Source: Verrucomicrobiaceae bacterium (GTDB lineage Bacteria > Verrucomicrobiota > Verrucomicrobiia > Verrucomicrobiales > Verrucomicrobiaceae). From it: DNA of 60,368 nucleotides. Location of the stretch: positions 1 through 60,368 of the forward strand of contig JAEUHM010000030.1 of NCBI GenBank assembly GCA_016795485.1. The letters run 5' to 3'. The notes under the pieces are model-generated. The model did no database searches and was not told the origin of the DNA. It saw nothing but the letters and a program-made list of their open reading frames with translations. The position numbers and the translations under genes were made by a program. The number at the start of each line of letters is the position of its first letter. The stretch's first letter is position 1. This document shows positions 1 to 8,261 of this stretch, in pieces.

Positions 1-139
1 CCTGGAAGAAGCCCGGAAGCTGGAACTCAAGAGCCTGCGTGACGCAGTAAACTTCTGACTGGAAAGCCGGATGCGGGAAACCCGCCCGTCCGGTTTGGAG
101 GGAGGAGCGGCACGGTCAACGTGCCGTTCCTACCCCTAT
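1..139 (+). mobile_element. 3' end of a bacterial group II intron (domains V and VI)
   Basis: Positions 63-96 form a 34-nt group II intron domain V: an AGC triad near the base, a long stem, and a GAAA tetraloop at 77-80. Domain VI follows: bases 104-114 pair with 120-130 with one G-U wobble, leaving an unpaired A at 132. That A lies 7 nt before a plausible 3' splice site at about 139 (...CCCCTAT). A reading frame ends only 4 nt before domain V, as expected for a maturase ORF in domain IV. The rest of the intron is outside the window, so its class and 5' boundary cannot be determined. Confidence 0.8.
2..58 (+). CDS. C-terminal end of a probable group II intron reverse transcriptase/maturase (partial)
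   Basis: An open frame enters from the left edge and stops at 56-58, ending in ...SLRDAVNF. Only 18 residues are visible, so the product cannot be recognised from its own sequence. The assignment rests on context: the stop lies directly before a canonical domain V, where intron-encoded proteins usually end. The protein would combine reverse transcriptase and RNA-splicing functions. Confidence 0.55.
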   Translation: MEEARKLELKSLRDAVNF

Positions 140-218
140 CAATCTGTGGTTTGGAGCGAGCGCGGAGCGGAGACTTGGGATTTTGGCGTTATGAAACTCT
201 TCGGCAGGGCTCTGCTGC

Positions 219-301
219 TTAATATTGGAGCAATGTCGTTCAACATGGAGGCTTTGCCGTTAAACATGAGAGCTTTGTTGTTCAACATAAGAGCTTTGTT
301 G
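219..301 (+). repeat. Four tandem copies of a 21-bp repeat
   Basis: Copies lie at 219-238 (20 bp, most diverged), 239-259, 260-280 and 281-301. The last three follow the pattern TT(C/A)AACAT..GAG.CTTTG..G. The unit is exactly seven codons, so the array stays open in several frames on both strands. No RBS or recognisable protein accompanies it, so I treat it as a non-coding repeat. Confidence 0.75.
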
Positions 302-654
302 GCGGGAAATGGGGGGGGGGTTGGGGCTCGACCGGGATTTCTTTGGGGGTGGGGCCTTGCTTGTGGAGCCTTGGATTTTGCTGGGTTCTGGCGGTGTTCA
401 GGGGGTCTCAGTCGGATGGTTTGATTGCTACTTCCATGCATTGTGGCTATCCTGATATTTAAAGTTGCTTAATATCATGGCATTTCCCCGTTGTTGAAGG
501 GCGCTTTGCGCCGCCGAGCAATGGGTTTTTTAGACATCAGATTGTCAGACACCGAATGCCAGACCTGAGAAAAAGGGGGGGTTCTATGTTGTTGGGGGGA
601 CAATGAGAGGGCGATGGCAGGGGATTGGATTTTTGGTTCTTGGTTTTGGGTTTT

Positions 655-673
655 GGAGGTGTCTCACGCCTCC
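655..673. repeat. Short palindrome (hairpin)
   Basis: GGAGGTGT and ACGCCTCC are complementary apart from one G-U pair and flank a 3-nt loop. The GTCTC/GCC core resembles the arms of the larger palindrome inside the gene at 44525, so it may be an intergenic member of the same family. It could also be a small unrelated hairpin. Confidence 0.4.
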
Positions 674-924
674 TGGCCCACAGAGTCAGGCTACAACTTG
701 GCGCTTTGGCCTTTTGGGGTCTGTCTTCGGTTTTTGGTCTTCCGTTTTCTGTTTTCTGTGGTGGGCTGAATCAGTGGGTGATTTAGCAACCGAATGGAAG
801 CAAACGAATGTTCGGGAAGGTGGAGTGAGTTGGCCTGATGTGGATGTGCGGACGGGAGACTGTCGTTTTCCGAAAGAGAAGCGGTGTGGGGCGGGTATGG
901 CCTAGTGGGGCATACCCGATTGTC

Positions 925-2307
925 ATGAAACGCACTGCATTCTTTTTGTTCATAGCGCTGGGAGCCTCTGCTCAAACGCTGGAGTTGGATCATCGCTGGG
1001 AGTTGTTCGTTGATGAGTATTTGGTGGCTCAAAAAGAGGGCGTGGCGTTGAAGCTGCATGATCCTGTAAAGCGGGAAGTGGTGCTGACGACGGACAAACC
1101 ATGGGAAGGCCTCACCTGTGCATACTTCAGTGTGATCCAGGATGGGAAGAAGGTGCTGATGTACTATCGCGGATCATCTGGCGGGAGTGATCACAGTGAT
1201 GCACAGGTGACGTGCGTTGCAGAAAGCACGGATGGCATTCACTTTACTCGACCGAAGCTGGGCTTGATCGAAGCAGGCGGAACAAAGGACAACAATGTCA
1301 TTTGGCGCGGAGTGGAATCTCACAACTTCTCGCCATTCTTGGATGCGAATCCTAACACCAAGCCGGATGAGCGATTCAAAGCACTCGGGGGCGTGAAACA
1401 ACCTGGCAAAAACTGGCATCAGGGTGAGACTCCTGGTGGTTTGTATGCCTTTGCCTCAGCGGATGGCATTCATTGGAAGAAGATCCGAGACACGCCGGTC
1501 ATTACCAAAGGTGCTTTCGACTCTCAGAACCTTGCTTTCTTCGACACAACGCGGGATCGATACTCGTGCTTCAGCCGCATCTTTCAGAACAAGGTGCGAG
1601 CCGTGCAGAGCCATCATTCAGCAGACTTTCTGGCGTGGAGTGAAGGCGTTCCACATCAGTATGCTGAAGGAGTGCCAAGTGAGCACTTCTACACATCTGC
1701 CACCGTGCCATGTCCTACCGCGCCACATCTCTTTCTTTCCTTCCCGAAGCGGTTTGTCACCACTCGCAAAAAGGTGCCCTCTCACAAAGACGCTGGGGTG
1801 AGTGATGCTGTGTTCATGTCCAGTCGTGATGGTGTTCATTGGGACAGGCCGTTTCTGGAAGCGTGGGTGCGTCCGGGACCGGATCTGCAAAATTGGACTG
1901 ACCGTAACAACATGACGGCTAACGGCATCGTGGTGACTGGTGAGGGCGAGTGGTCACTCTACATCAGCGAGCACTACCGGCATCCAGATCACCGCATCCG
2001 CCGTCTCACCGTCAGGAAGCAAGGATTCGCCTCAATGCATGCGGATGCGAAAGGCGGAAGCTTTACGACCAAGCCCATCAAGGTCTCTGGGTCAAAACTA
2101 GTCGTCAACTACTCCACTTCGGCTGCTGGAAGCATTCTCTTGGAGGCGCTCGATGACAGCGGGGCGGTAGTGGCCAAATCGACAGAGATTTATGGCGATG
2201 AGATGGAAGCTGCGGTTCTTGATCTTCAACAACTCGTCGGCAAAACCATCCGGCTGCGAGCGAGTATGAAAGATGCAGATCTGTTTGCGCTACGATTTGC
2301 CAATTGA
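925..2307 (+). CDS. Secreted beta-propeller-like protein, possibly glycoside-hydrolase related
   Basis: A 460-residue protein. The start at 925 is chosen because it gives a clean signal peptide (MKRTAFFLFIALGASAQ); an upstream in-frame ATG at 838 adds about 29 residues that look untranslated. The mature part opens with a 'LFVDEYLV' segment and a 'YYRGSSGG' segment. It has repeated 'S.DGIHW/DGVHW' patterns (SADGIHWKK, SRDGVHWDR), typical of five-bladed propellers related to GH32/GH43-like and sialidase-like proteins that are common next to sulfatases in PVC bacteria. The last 80 or so residues look like a separate beta-sandwich. It is 9 bp upstream of a sulfatase and probably co-transcribed with it. 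Catalytic activity is not shown. Confidence 0.75.
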   Translation: MKRTAFFLFIALGASAQTLELDHRWELFVDEYLVAQKEGVALKLHDPVKREVVLTTDKPWEGLTCAYFSVIQDGKKVLMYYRGSSGGSDHSDAQVTCVAESTDGIHFTRPKLGLIEAGGTKDNNVIWRGVESHNFSPFLDANPNTKPDERFKALGGVKQPGKNWHQGETPGGLYAFASADGIHWKKIRDTPVITKGAFDSQNLAFFDTTRDRYSCFSRIFQNKVRAVQSHHSADFLAWSEGVPHQYAEGVPSEHFYTSATVPCPTAPHLFLSFPKRFVTTRKKVPSHKDAGVSDAVFMSSRDGVHWDRPFLEAWVRPGPDLQNWTDRNNMTANGIVVTGEGEWSLYISEHYRHPDHRIRRLTVRKQGFASMHADAKGGSFTTKPIKVSGSKLVVNYSTSAAGSILLEALDDSGAVVAKSTEIYGDEMEAAVLDLQQLVGKTIRLRASMKDADLFALRFAN

Positions 2308-2316
2308 AGTCATTTG

Positions 2317-3771
2317 ATGAATCGATTGTTGCTCATCTTTGCAACGGTGGTGTCCATCAGCGCCCAGGCAAAGCAGCCGAACATCCTTTGGTTGATCGGC
2401 GAGAATCTAAGCCATGATCTAGGCTGCTATGGAGCCAGCGATGTTCACACTCCCCATCTAGACAAGCTGGCGGCAGAAGGCGTGCGTTACACGCGGGTCT
2501 TTGCCACGAATCCAGCGTGTGCACCTAGCCGCTCTGCCTTCTTCACAGGCATGTATCAAACCACGACTGATACGCACCACATGCGCTCACACCGGAATGA
2601 TGCGTTTCGGCTACCTGAAGGAGTGCGCCCCATCACCCAGCGGCTAAGGGACAAGGGCTACTTTACGGCGAATATCAAGATGGTTGGCAACCAGAGCGTT
2701 GGGACCGGCAAATTGGACCTCAACTTTGTGAACGAAGGCCCAATCTACGATGAGAACAGCAGCGACTGGGCCGCACTGAAGGAAAATCAGCCGTTCTTTG
2801 CCGTGGTGAACGCAGAAGAGTCTGAATACGACATCTACGACCGCAAGAGTCGCGAGAAGAAACGAGTGGAATGGGTTGGCGAACACATTCATGTGAAATA
2901 CGCAAAGCCAGAGTCAGTGACTCTACCTCCTTACTATCCAGATCATCCAGTCGTGCGTGAAGAATGGGCGAGGTATTTGAACTCGGTATCAGGCATGGAT
3001 GCCAGATTTGGTAAAGTCCTTGAGCAGTTGCACAAAGATGGACTGGAGGACGACACGATTGTCATTTTCTTTGGTGACAATGGTCGACTGGAGCCAAGGG
3101 GCATTCATTGGTGTTATGACAATGGGCTGCGGGTTCCGATGATCATCAAGTGGGCGAAAAACCATACTTCACCTCCTCAACATAAATCCGGAACGGTCGA
3201 CGACCGGATGCTGAGCCTCATCGATGTGACGGCGACAACGTTGGCGCTCGCTGGCATCGAAAAACCGGCACTTATGCAGGGCCGTGTGTTCCTTGGCGCG
3301 AAAGCCGATTCACCACGAAAGTATGCCTTTGCTGCCAGAGACCGAATCGACGAAACAGTACAAAGAATCCGTTCGGTGCACGATGAACGATACCACTACA
3401 TTCGTACGCTTTCCGCAGGGCCCACGTTTGCATCTCTGAATCGCTACAAGGAAAAGTGTTTCTTGATCATGCCTTTGATGCGTGAACTTCACACTCAGGG
3501 GAGTCTCCGCGGCCCAGCGCCAGAGCTTATGCAACGTAGCGGTCCATGTGAGGAGCTCTATGACACGCAAGCCGACCCACACGAGATCAATAACTTGATC
3601 AGGTCGGGTCAAGTTGATCATCAGCAAGCACTCCATCGCTTGAGAGGAGCGCTGGATGCGTGGATGATCGAAACAGGAGACCGTGGCAGCACGCCCGAAC
3701 CGGCTGCTGTCATCGCCCCATTTGCACGCGAGATGCACGAGTGGTTTGGCACACCGAAGTGGGCGGAGTGA
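2317..3771 (+). CDS. Secreted sulfatase (formylglycine-dependent type, sulfamidase-like)
   Basis: A 484-residue exported protein with signal peptide MNRLLLIFATVVSISAQA; the ATG at 2317 is preferred over the TTG just before it. CAPSR, about 70 residues in, matches the C-x-P-S-R signature whose Cys is converted to formylglycine. A C-terminal metal-site motif 'FFGDNG' is present. The N-terminal metal site reads 'GENLSHDLGCYG', where most sulfatases have two adjacent acidic residues, and the usual GKxH motif is not evident. It probably removes sulfate from a sulfated or N-sulfated sugar outside the cytoplasm or in the periplasm. Its neighbours are secreted propeller proteins, which fits a polysaccharide-degradation cluster. 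No maturase (sulfatase-modifying enzyme) gene is in this window. Confidence 0.85.
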   Translation: MNRLLLIFATVVSISAQAKQPNILWLIGENLSHDLGCYGASDVHTPHLDKLAAEGVRYTRVFATNPACAPSRSAFFTGMYQTTTDTHHMRSHRNDAFRLPEGVRPITQRLRDKGYFTANIKMVGNQSVGTGKLDLNFVNEGPIYDENSSDWAALKENQPFFAVVNAEESEYDIYDRKSREKKRVEWVGEHIHVKYAKPESVTLPPYYPDHPVVREEWARYLNSVSGMDARFGKVLEQLHKDGLEDDTIVIFFGDNGRLEPRGIHWCYDNGLRVPMIIKWAKNHTSPPQHKSGTVDDRMLSLIDVTATTLALAGIEKPALMQGRVFLGAKADSPRKYAFAARDRIDETVQRIRSVHDERYHYIRTLSAGPTFASLNRYKEKCFLIMPLMRELHTQGSLRGPAPELMQRSGPCEELYDTQADPHEINNLIRSGQVDHQQALHRLRGALDAWMIETGDRGSTPEPAAVIAPFAREMHEWFGTPKWAE

Positions 3772-3843
3772 TCCGGCGCACTGGCTGTAGATCACTTGCA
3801 TCGAGTGTGAGTGATCCGTTTGAGTAAACACGTAGAGAGAAGA

Positions 3844-4902
3844 ATGAGGAAACTTCTTCTAACTCTCATTGGGTTGCCATTGGTGCTGAGCGCTGAGGAC
3901 ATTCAACGCTTTATTGCCATCGACAACGTGTGTGCCTGGCCTGCGCTGACTGTGCTGCCAAACGGAAGTATCAATGCCACGATCTTCGGCAAACCAAGCC
4001 ATGGGCAGATGGAAGGCGCGGTGGAGGTTTGGAACAGTACGGACGGTCAGTTCTGGGAGAAGCGCGGAATCCCTGCCCCAAACGAACCGCACACGAATCG
4101 AATGAATCATGCTGCGGGTATCGCGAAAAATGGCGATCTAGTCGTGCTCTGTTCCGGGTGGACGGACGTGAAGCAACCTCAAAGGCCCAAACAGCCCGCG
4201 TTCCGTGACGACATCCTAATCAACTGGGTCTGCCGCAGTAGTGATGGCGGAAAATCGTGGTCTCAAATCAAAGACTTCCCCGCTCCAGATGCCGGATGGA
4301 CGCATTACATTCCGTTTGGTGACATCAAAATTGGTCAAGACGGAGCCCTGCATGTTTCTTGTTATGGAGGTGAGTTTACAGATCCCACCAAGAGCACCAA
4401 GACCAAGGGCTATCGTTCCTGGCACTTTCGCAGTGACGACGACGGCAAGAGTTGGAAGCGAACAGGCACCATTCATCCCACAGGGAACGAAACAACGCTC
4501 CTACATCTCGGCGGCAACCGGTGGATGGCAGCAGCACGCCAAACAGGCATGGATTTGTTCATCTCGGAAGATGACGGTGTGACCTGGGGCGAGCCAAATC
4601 GCGTTACACAGAAGAACGAGATCAACGGACATCTCCTACGTCTCAACGATGGACGCATCCTGCTCAGCTACGGCACGCGGATAAAAGGTGAGACGGGCGT
4701 GATGGCAAAGATCACCGCTGATGAAGGCAAGACGTGGACGGAACCTACGCGTTTGGCAAAGACGCTGGAGAGTGATTGCGGCTACCCAAGCACTGTCCAA
4801 CGTGCGGATGGCAAACTTGTCACGGCATGGTATTCAAAGACGAGCGAGAACCATCAGCGCTACCACATGGGAGTGGCGATATGGGATGTGCTTGGCAAAT
4901 GA
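3844..4902 (+). CDS. Secreted sialidase-like BNR/Asp-box repeat protein
   Basis: A 352-residue protein. The start at 3844 gives the signal peptide MRKLLLTLIGLPLVLSA and follows a purine-rich GAGAGAAGA; an in-frame GTG at 3811 would spoil the signal. Four Asp-box motifs (S-x-D-x-G-x-[ST]-W) are visible: SSDGGKSWS, SDDDGKSWK, SEDDGVTWG and TADEGKTWT. This is the hallmark of six-bladed sialidase-type propellers. The catalytic Arg triad of true sialidases was not mapped, so it may be an exo-sialidase or a related sugar-binding or lyase propeller. It is the third gene of a same-strand group with a sulfatase and a second propeller protein, consistent with stripping sulfated or sialylated glycans. 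Confidence 0.8.
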   Translation: MRKLLLTLIGLPLVLSAEDIQRFIAIDNVCAWPALTVLPNGSINATIFGKPSHGQMEGAVEVWNSTDGQFWEKRGIPAPNEPHTNRMNHAAGIAKNGDLVVLCSGWTDVKQPQRPKQPAFRDDILINWVCRSSDGGKSWSQIKDFPAPDAGWTHYIPFGDIKIGQDGALHVSCYGGEFTDPTKSTKTKGYRSWHFRSDDDGKSWKRTGTIHPTGNETTLLHLGGNRWMAAARQTGMDLFISEDDGVTWGEPNRVTQKNEINGHLLRLNDGRILLSYGTRIKGETGVMAKITADEGKTWTEPTRLAKTLESDCGYPSTVQRADGKLVTAWYSKTSENHQRYHMGVAIWDVLGK

Positions 4903-5102
4903 AGGCTATTGCGTTGATCCACGGCACGGTGTTGCCGTTCGCGACTGCTGAAGCCTATTAAAGTGAGTTTTTCGAGAGCGGCGGTGCTGGCTCATGGCCT
5001 GAGAGGTCGCTGGTGGATCGGTGGGCAAGGTCCGTGCCACAATTTTCTCGCATCCTTATACAAGTGATTGCGAGATACCATGTTGAGCTTTGATTTCCCG
5101 AC

Positions 5103-8100
5103 ATGGCAGATTCGTCCAACCTGTGCATATCTTGCGGCCAGCCTATGGCTGTGGGCAGGAGGCTACAGATTTGCGCTACCTGCCTAACTAAGGGTTGGGA
5201 GCGCGCCAGTGAGAATCCATCAGAGCCTTCAACGAAGTTTGAGATCCCGGGTTATGAGATTACTGGCGAACTTGCGCGCGGTGGGATGGGCGTAGTCTAC
5301 AAGGCCCGCCAGAGGCATCCGGCACGGGACGTGGCGGTAAAAATGCTCATGCCTCAAGTGGCACTGGATAATCTACGCGAGCGTTTCCGCATTGAGGCTA
5401 AGGTCATGGCGGATCTGGTGCACCCGGCGATCATGCCGATCTACCAGTATGGCGAGCAAACCGGTGTACCGTGGATCAGCATGGCGTTGTGCCACAGAGG
5501 CTCTCTGGCTGAGCGGAAAGGAGAGTATGCAGGCAAATGGAAGGCCATCGCTGAACTGATGGAGACTCTCGCCGAGGCTGTTGCATTTGCTCACGCTCGA
5601 GGCGTGCTGCATCGCGACCTAAAGCCCGGTAACGTGCTTTTTGATGACGAGAAGCGAGTGTTTTTGAGCGACTTCGGTTTGGCGAAGATCGTGAGCGAGC
5701 ACTCTGACCTCACGCAGACGATATCCCTGGTAGGTACACCTCATTACATCGCACCTGAGTTGATCAACAATGCCTCGCAGGCAACTACCGCGAGTGACAT
5801 CTACGCTCTTGGGGCGATCCTTTACGAACTGATGTCGGGCAAGGTGCCTTTTGACGGTCTGAATCTGGCAGCGATTCTCAAAAGCGTTTGTGATGACCCT
5901 CCTGCGTCCATTCTGGGTGCCCCAAGAGACCTGGCTACTATCGCTCTCAAATGTCTGGAGAAGGAACCTGCTCGACGGTATGCCACTGCACAGCAGTTGG
6001 CCGACGACTTGCGCCGTTGGCTGCATGGTGAACCCGTCCAGGCTAGGCGGATGGGGTTGATGGAGAAGTTGCTCTACTGGGGCAAGCGGCAACCAGCCCT
6101 AGCGGCGGTGTCTGGGCTACTGGTGACAGCGGTAGTGGTTGGAGGGGCAGTGATTGTGGCCAAGAACCAAGCGTTGAGCCGCACATTACAGCAATCGCTA
6201 TTGAACGAAGCGCGCGGCACGCGGATGGCGGCATTGGTGCAACGTCGTGAGTCCACACTGGAGGCCGTCCGTGCGGCCGCAAAGCTCGGGAGCAGCCCCG
6301 AACTAGAAGCAGAGGCTGCTAGTCTGTTAGCGCTTCCATCCATGCGTATGGCAAGCGCCATCCCTGTATCCAGCACCCACTTTCAGGTCATTCCCGATGA
6401 GAGCATGGTCCATGCTGCGGACTACCGAGACGGCTCCACGACGAAGGTGATGGAGCTGGCGACACAAAAGGTGCTGGCTAGCCTTCCTGGAGGACAAGCA
6501 GCCTGGGGAGGGCAACATGCATTCAGCCCCGATGGGAACTTCCTCGTTTACGATCAAGGGGCAGAATCTAACACGGTGGTGTACGAGTGGCGTACAGGAA
6601 AGAGGCTGTTAGGACCGCTGAAACCACGGCGCATCTCTCCACGCTTCTCGCCGGACGGAAGGCACATGGCTGTAGGCCTGGAGCCCAGCAGCATCGAGGT
6701 CTATGATTTGACCAAACCCGAGGCCCCGCCCAAGACATGGGCTTCGGTGACTCAGCAACCTCCTGAACCTGCTGGCTACAGCCCGGACGGACGCTGGCTC
6801 TTGGTCAAGAAGCCAAATGGAAATCGACTCACGGTGATGGCCGCAGAAGTGGGCGTGGAGTCCGTCACGCTGGGTTCAACCAGTGATCCGGTGATAACCA
6901 GTGCAGCTTGGTCTGGAGACAGTCAGAGCGTATTGGTGGGATCGTATACGGGACAAGTGCGCTCCTGGATCACGACCAATCACCAATCCCACCGGATCAT
7001 GCCTGCCCATGCAGCCCAGGTCTACGGCTCTGCCATTCATCCCTCCGGCCAACTTGCTCTTAGCAGTGGGTTTGACGGTCGCACTTGGATCATAGACTGG
7101 ATCAGCGGGCGGGCGTTGGGCATGGAGGCGGGGAACAGCTTCATGACACGCTTTTCCTTGGATGGGACCAAGGCACTTCTCCATGATTCAGGCCAGTCCC
7201 AGCTGCGTATCTACGACGTGGATGTGCCGAAGGTGTGTCGTCAGTTCACTAGGCATTCATCGTTGGGTGGTTACAGGCCAGCAAAGGGCAGTTGGTGCGC
7301 TGAGGTGAGCCCAGATGGGCGGTTTTTGGCCGCAGCTTATGCGGGTGAGACATCCATTTACGAGCGGAGCACCAGTCGCTATCTAGGTGTCATCAAGCAT
7401 GGCGGTGGCAACACGCTGGCATGGGCAGGAGACACAGAGTTGTGGCTGCCAGAAGGTAACAAGCTGTACCGATGTGAGCTGAAGGTCCGAGAAGATGGCT
7501 TACTGATCTCGACGGTGGTGGCAGAGACGAACCTGAAGGGCAAACTGCCGGCACGCTTGGCGGTCCAACCCAAAGCTGATCGCTGGGTGCTAACGATGGA
7601 GGATAGCCTCTGCTACGGTAAGGTTTCTGACAGTTCTGAAGTGCATCAGGTGCTGCCCACAGACGATTTCCCGGCCTCAGGGCATTGGAACACCACGGCA
7701 CTGAGTGCAGATGGGCGGTCGGTTTTCGTGGGCACCGAATACACGGGCCTAGCAGCAGTTTACGATCTAGAAGAGCAGCGTTGGCTGACGCTACTTGATG
7801 TAGGCAATCCAGCGCCATTTGCGTGGTTCTCACCTGATGGATCAAGTCTCTGGGTGGGCACCTGGATGGAGCATAAGACACTGGACACTCGCAGTTGGAA
7901 GAGCCTAACAACCCTGGCAGATCGGACAGAACCAGGCTCTATGGGAATGATCCAAGGCAGCGAGGACGGTAGGTTAGTTGTCACCCTGGATGGCATGTCC
8001 GTAGTGTTGCGTCATGGCCAAGACGGCCAACCGTTTCTTAGGTTGCGGCATCCTACACCACTCACAGCTGGATGGCTGGCGCTGACGCCGAATGGACGCT

Positions 8101-8258
8101 GGCTCACGTTCAGTGGCCTCGGCCACGTGCAGCAAGTGTGGGACCTCGCACGGCTTGAAGTCGAGATGAAGAAACTAGGCTTGGCTTGGCGCGGACCACA
8201 TCTTGGAGCAACTCACGACTTTCCCCCGATCCACGCATTCAAAAGCACAACGCGTTGA
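5103..8258 (+). CDS. Membrane-anchored Ser/Thr protein kinase with WD40-like sensor region
   Basis: A 1051-residue protein. A small zinc ribbon (C8-x2-C11 ... C24-x2-C27) precedes a Hanks-type kinase domain at about 51-310: glycine loop ARGGMGVVYKA, Lys80 in VAVK, HRDLKPGN with D172 catalytic, DFG at about 190, and APE in 'YIAPEL'. One membrane segment (about 333-352) follows. The remaining ~680 residues carry repeated 'FSPDG', 'YSPDGRWL' and 'VSPDGRFLA' units typical of WD40/TolB-like propellers, here presumably extracytoplasmic. This layout is common in Verrucomicrobia and Planctomycetes; the propeller probably senses a ligand or protein and controls the cytoplasmic kinase. The stop is only 3 bp from the stop of the convergent gene, leaving no room for a separate terminator. 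Substrates are unknown. Confidence 0.92.
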   Translation: MADSSNLCISCGQPMAVGRRLQICATCLTKGWERASENPSEPSTKFEIPGYEITGELARGGMGVVYKARQRHPARDVAVKMLMPQVALDNLRERFRIEAKVMADLVHPAIMPIYQYGEQTGVPWISMALCHRGSLAERKGEYAGKWKAIAELMETLAEAVAFAHARGVLHRDLKPGNVLFDDEKRVFLSDFGLAKIVSEHSDLTQTISLVGTPHYIAPELINNASQATTASDIYALGAILYELMSGKVPFDGLNLAAILKSVCDDPPASILGAPRDLATIALKCLEKEPARRYATAQQLADDLRRWLHGEPVQARRMGLMEKLLYWGKRQPALAAVSGLLVTAVVVGGAVIVAKNQALSRTLQQSLLNEARGTRMAALVQRRESTLEAVRAAAKLGSSPELEAEAASLLALPSMRMASAIPVSSTHFQVIPDESMVHAADYRDGSTTKVMELATQKVLASLPGGQAAWGGQHAFSPDGNFLVYDQGAESNTVVYEWRTGKRLLGPLKPRRISPRFSPDGRHMAVGLEPSSIEVYDLTKPEAPPKTWASVTQQPPEPAGYSPDGRWLLVKKPNGNRLTVMAAEVGVESVTLGSTSDPVITSAAWSGDSQSVLVGSYTGQVRSWITTNHQSHRIMPAHAAQVYGSAIHPSGQLALSSGFDGRTWIIDWISGRALGMEAGNSFMTRFSLDGTKALLHDSGQSQLRIYDVDVPKVCRQFTRHSSLGGYRPAKGSWCAEVSPDGRFLAAAYAGETSIYERSTSRYLGVIKHGGGNTLAWAGDTELWLPEGNKLYRCELKVREDGLLISTVVAETNLKGKLPARLAVQPKADRWVLTMEDSLCYGKVSDSSEVHQVLPTDDFPASGHWNTTALSADGRSVFVGTEYTGLAAVYDLEEQRWLTLLDVGNPAPFAWFSPDGSSLWVGTWMEHKTLDTRSWKSLTTLADRTEPGSMGMIQGSEDGRLVVTLDGMSVVLRHGQDGQPFLRLRHPTPLTAGWLALTPNGRWLTFSGLGHVQQVWDLARLEVEMKKLGLAWRGPHLGATHDFPPIHAFKSTTR

Positions 8259-8261
8259 GCG

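Larger units (their letters stand above)
140..924. other. Gene-free region downstream of the group II intron
   Basis: About 785 bp without a convincing gene. It is rich in G and T runs, and the short open frames have no recognisable protein features. It holds a 21-bp tandem repeat (219-301), a small hairpin (655-673), and low-complexity stretches of the 'tttttggttcttgg' type around 630-660 and 725-760. The promoter of the gene at 925 must lie here, but no clear -35/-10 pair stands out. Confidence 0.6.

Noticed and set aside
71..905. Open frames in the gene-free start of the window (117, 100 and 100 codons)
   Set aside because: They cross the group II intron end and tandem repeats and have no protein family features or consistent composition.
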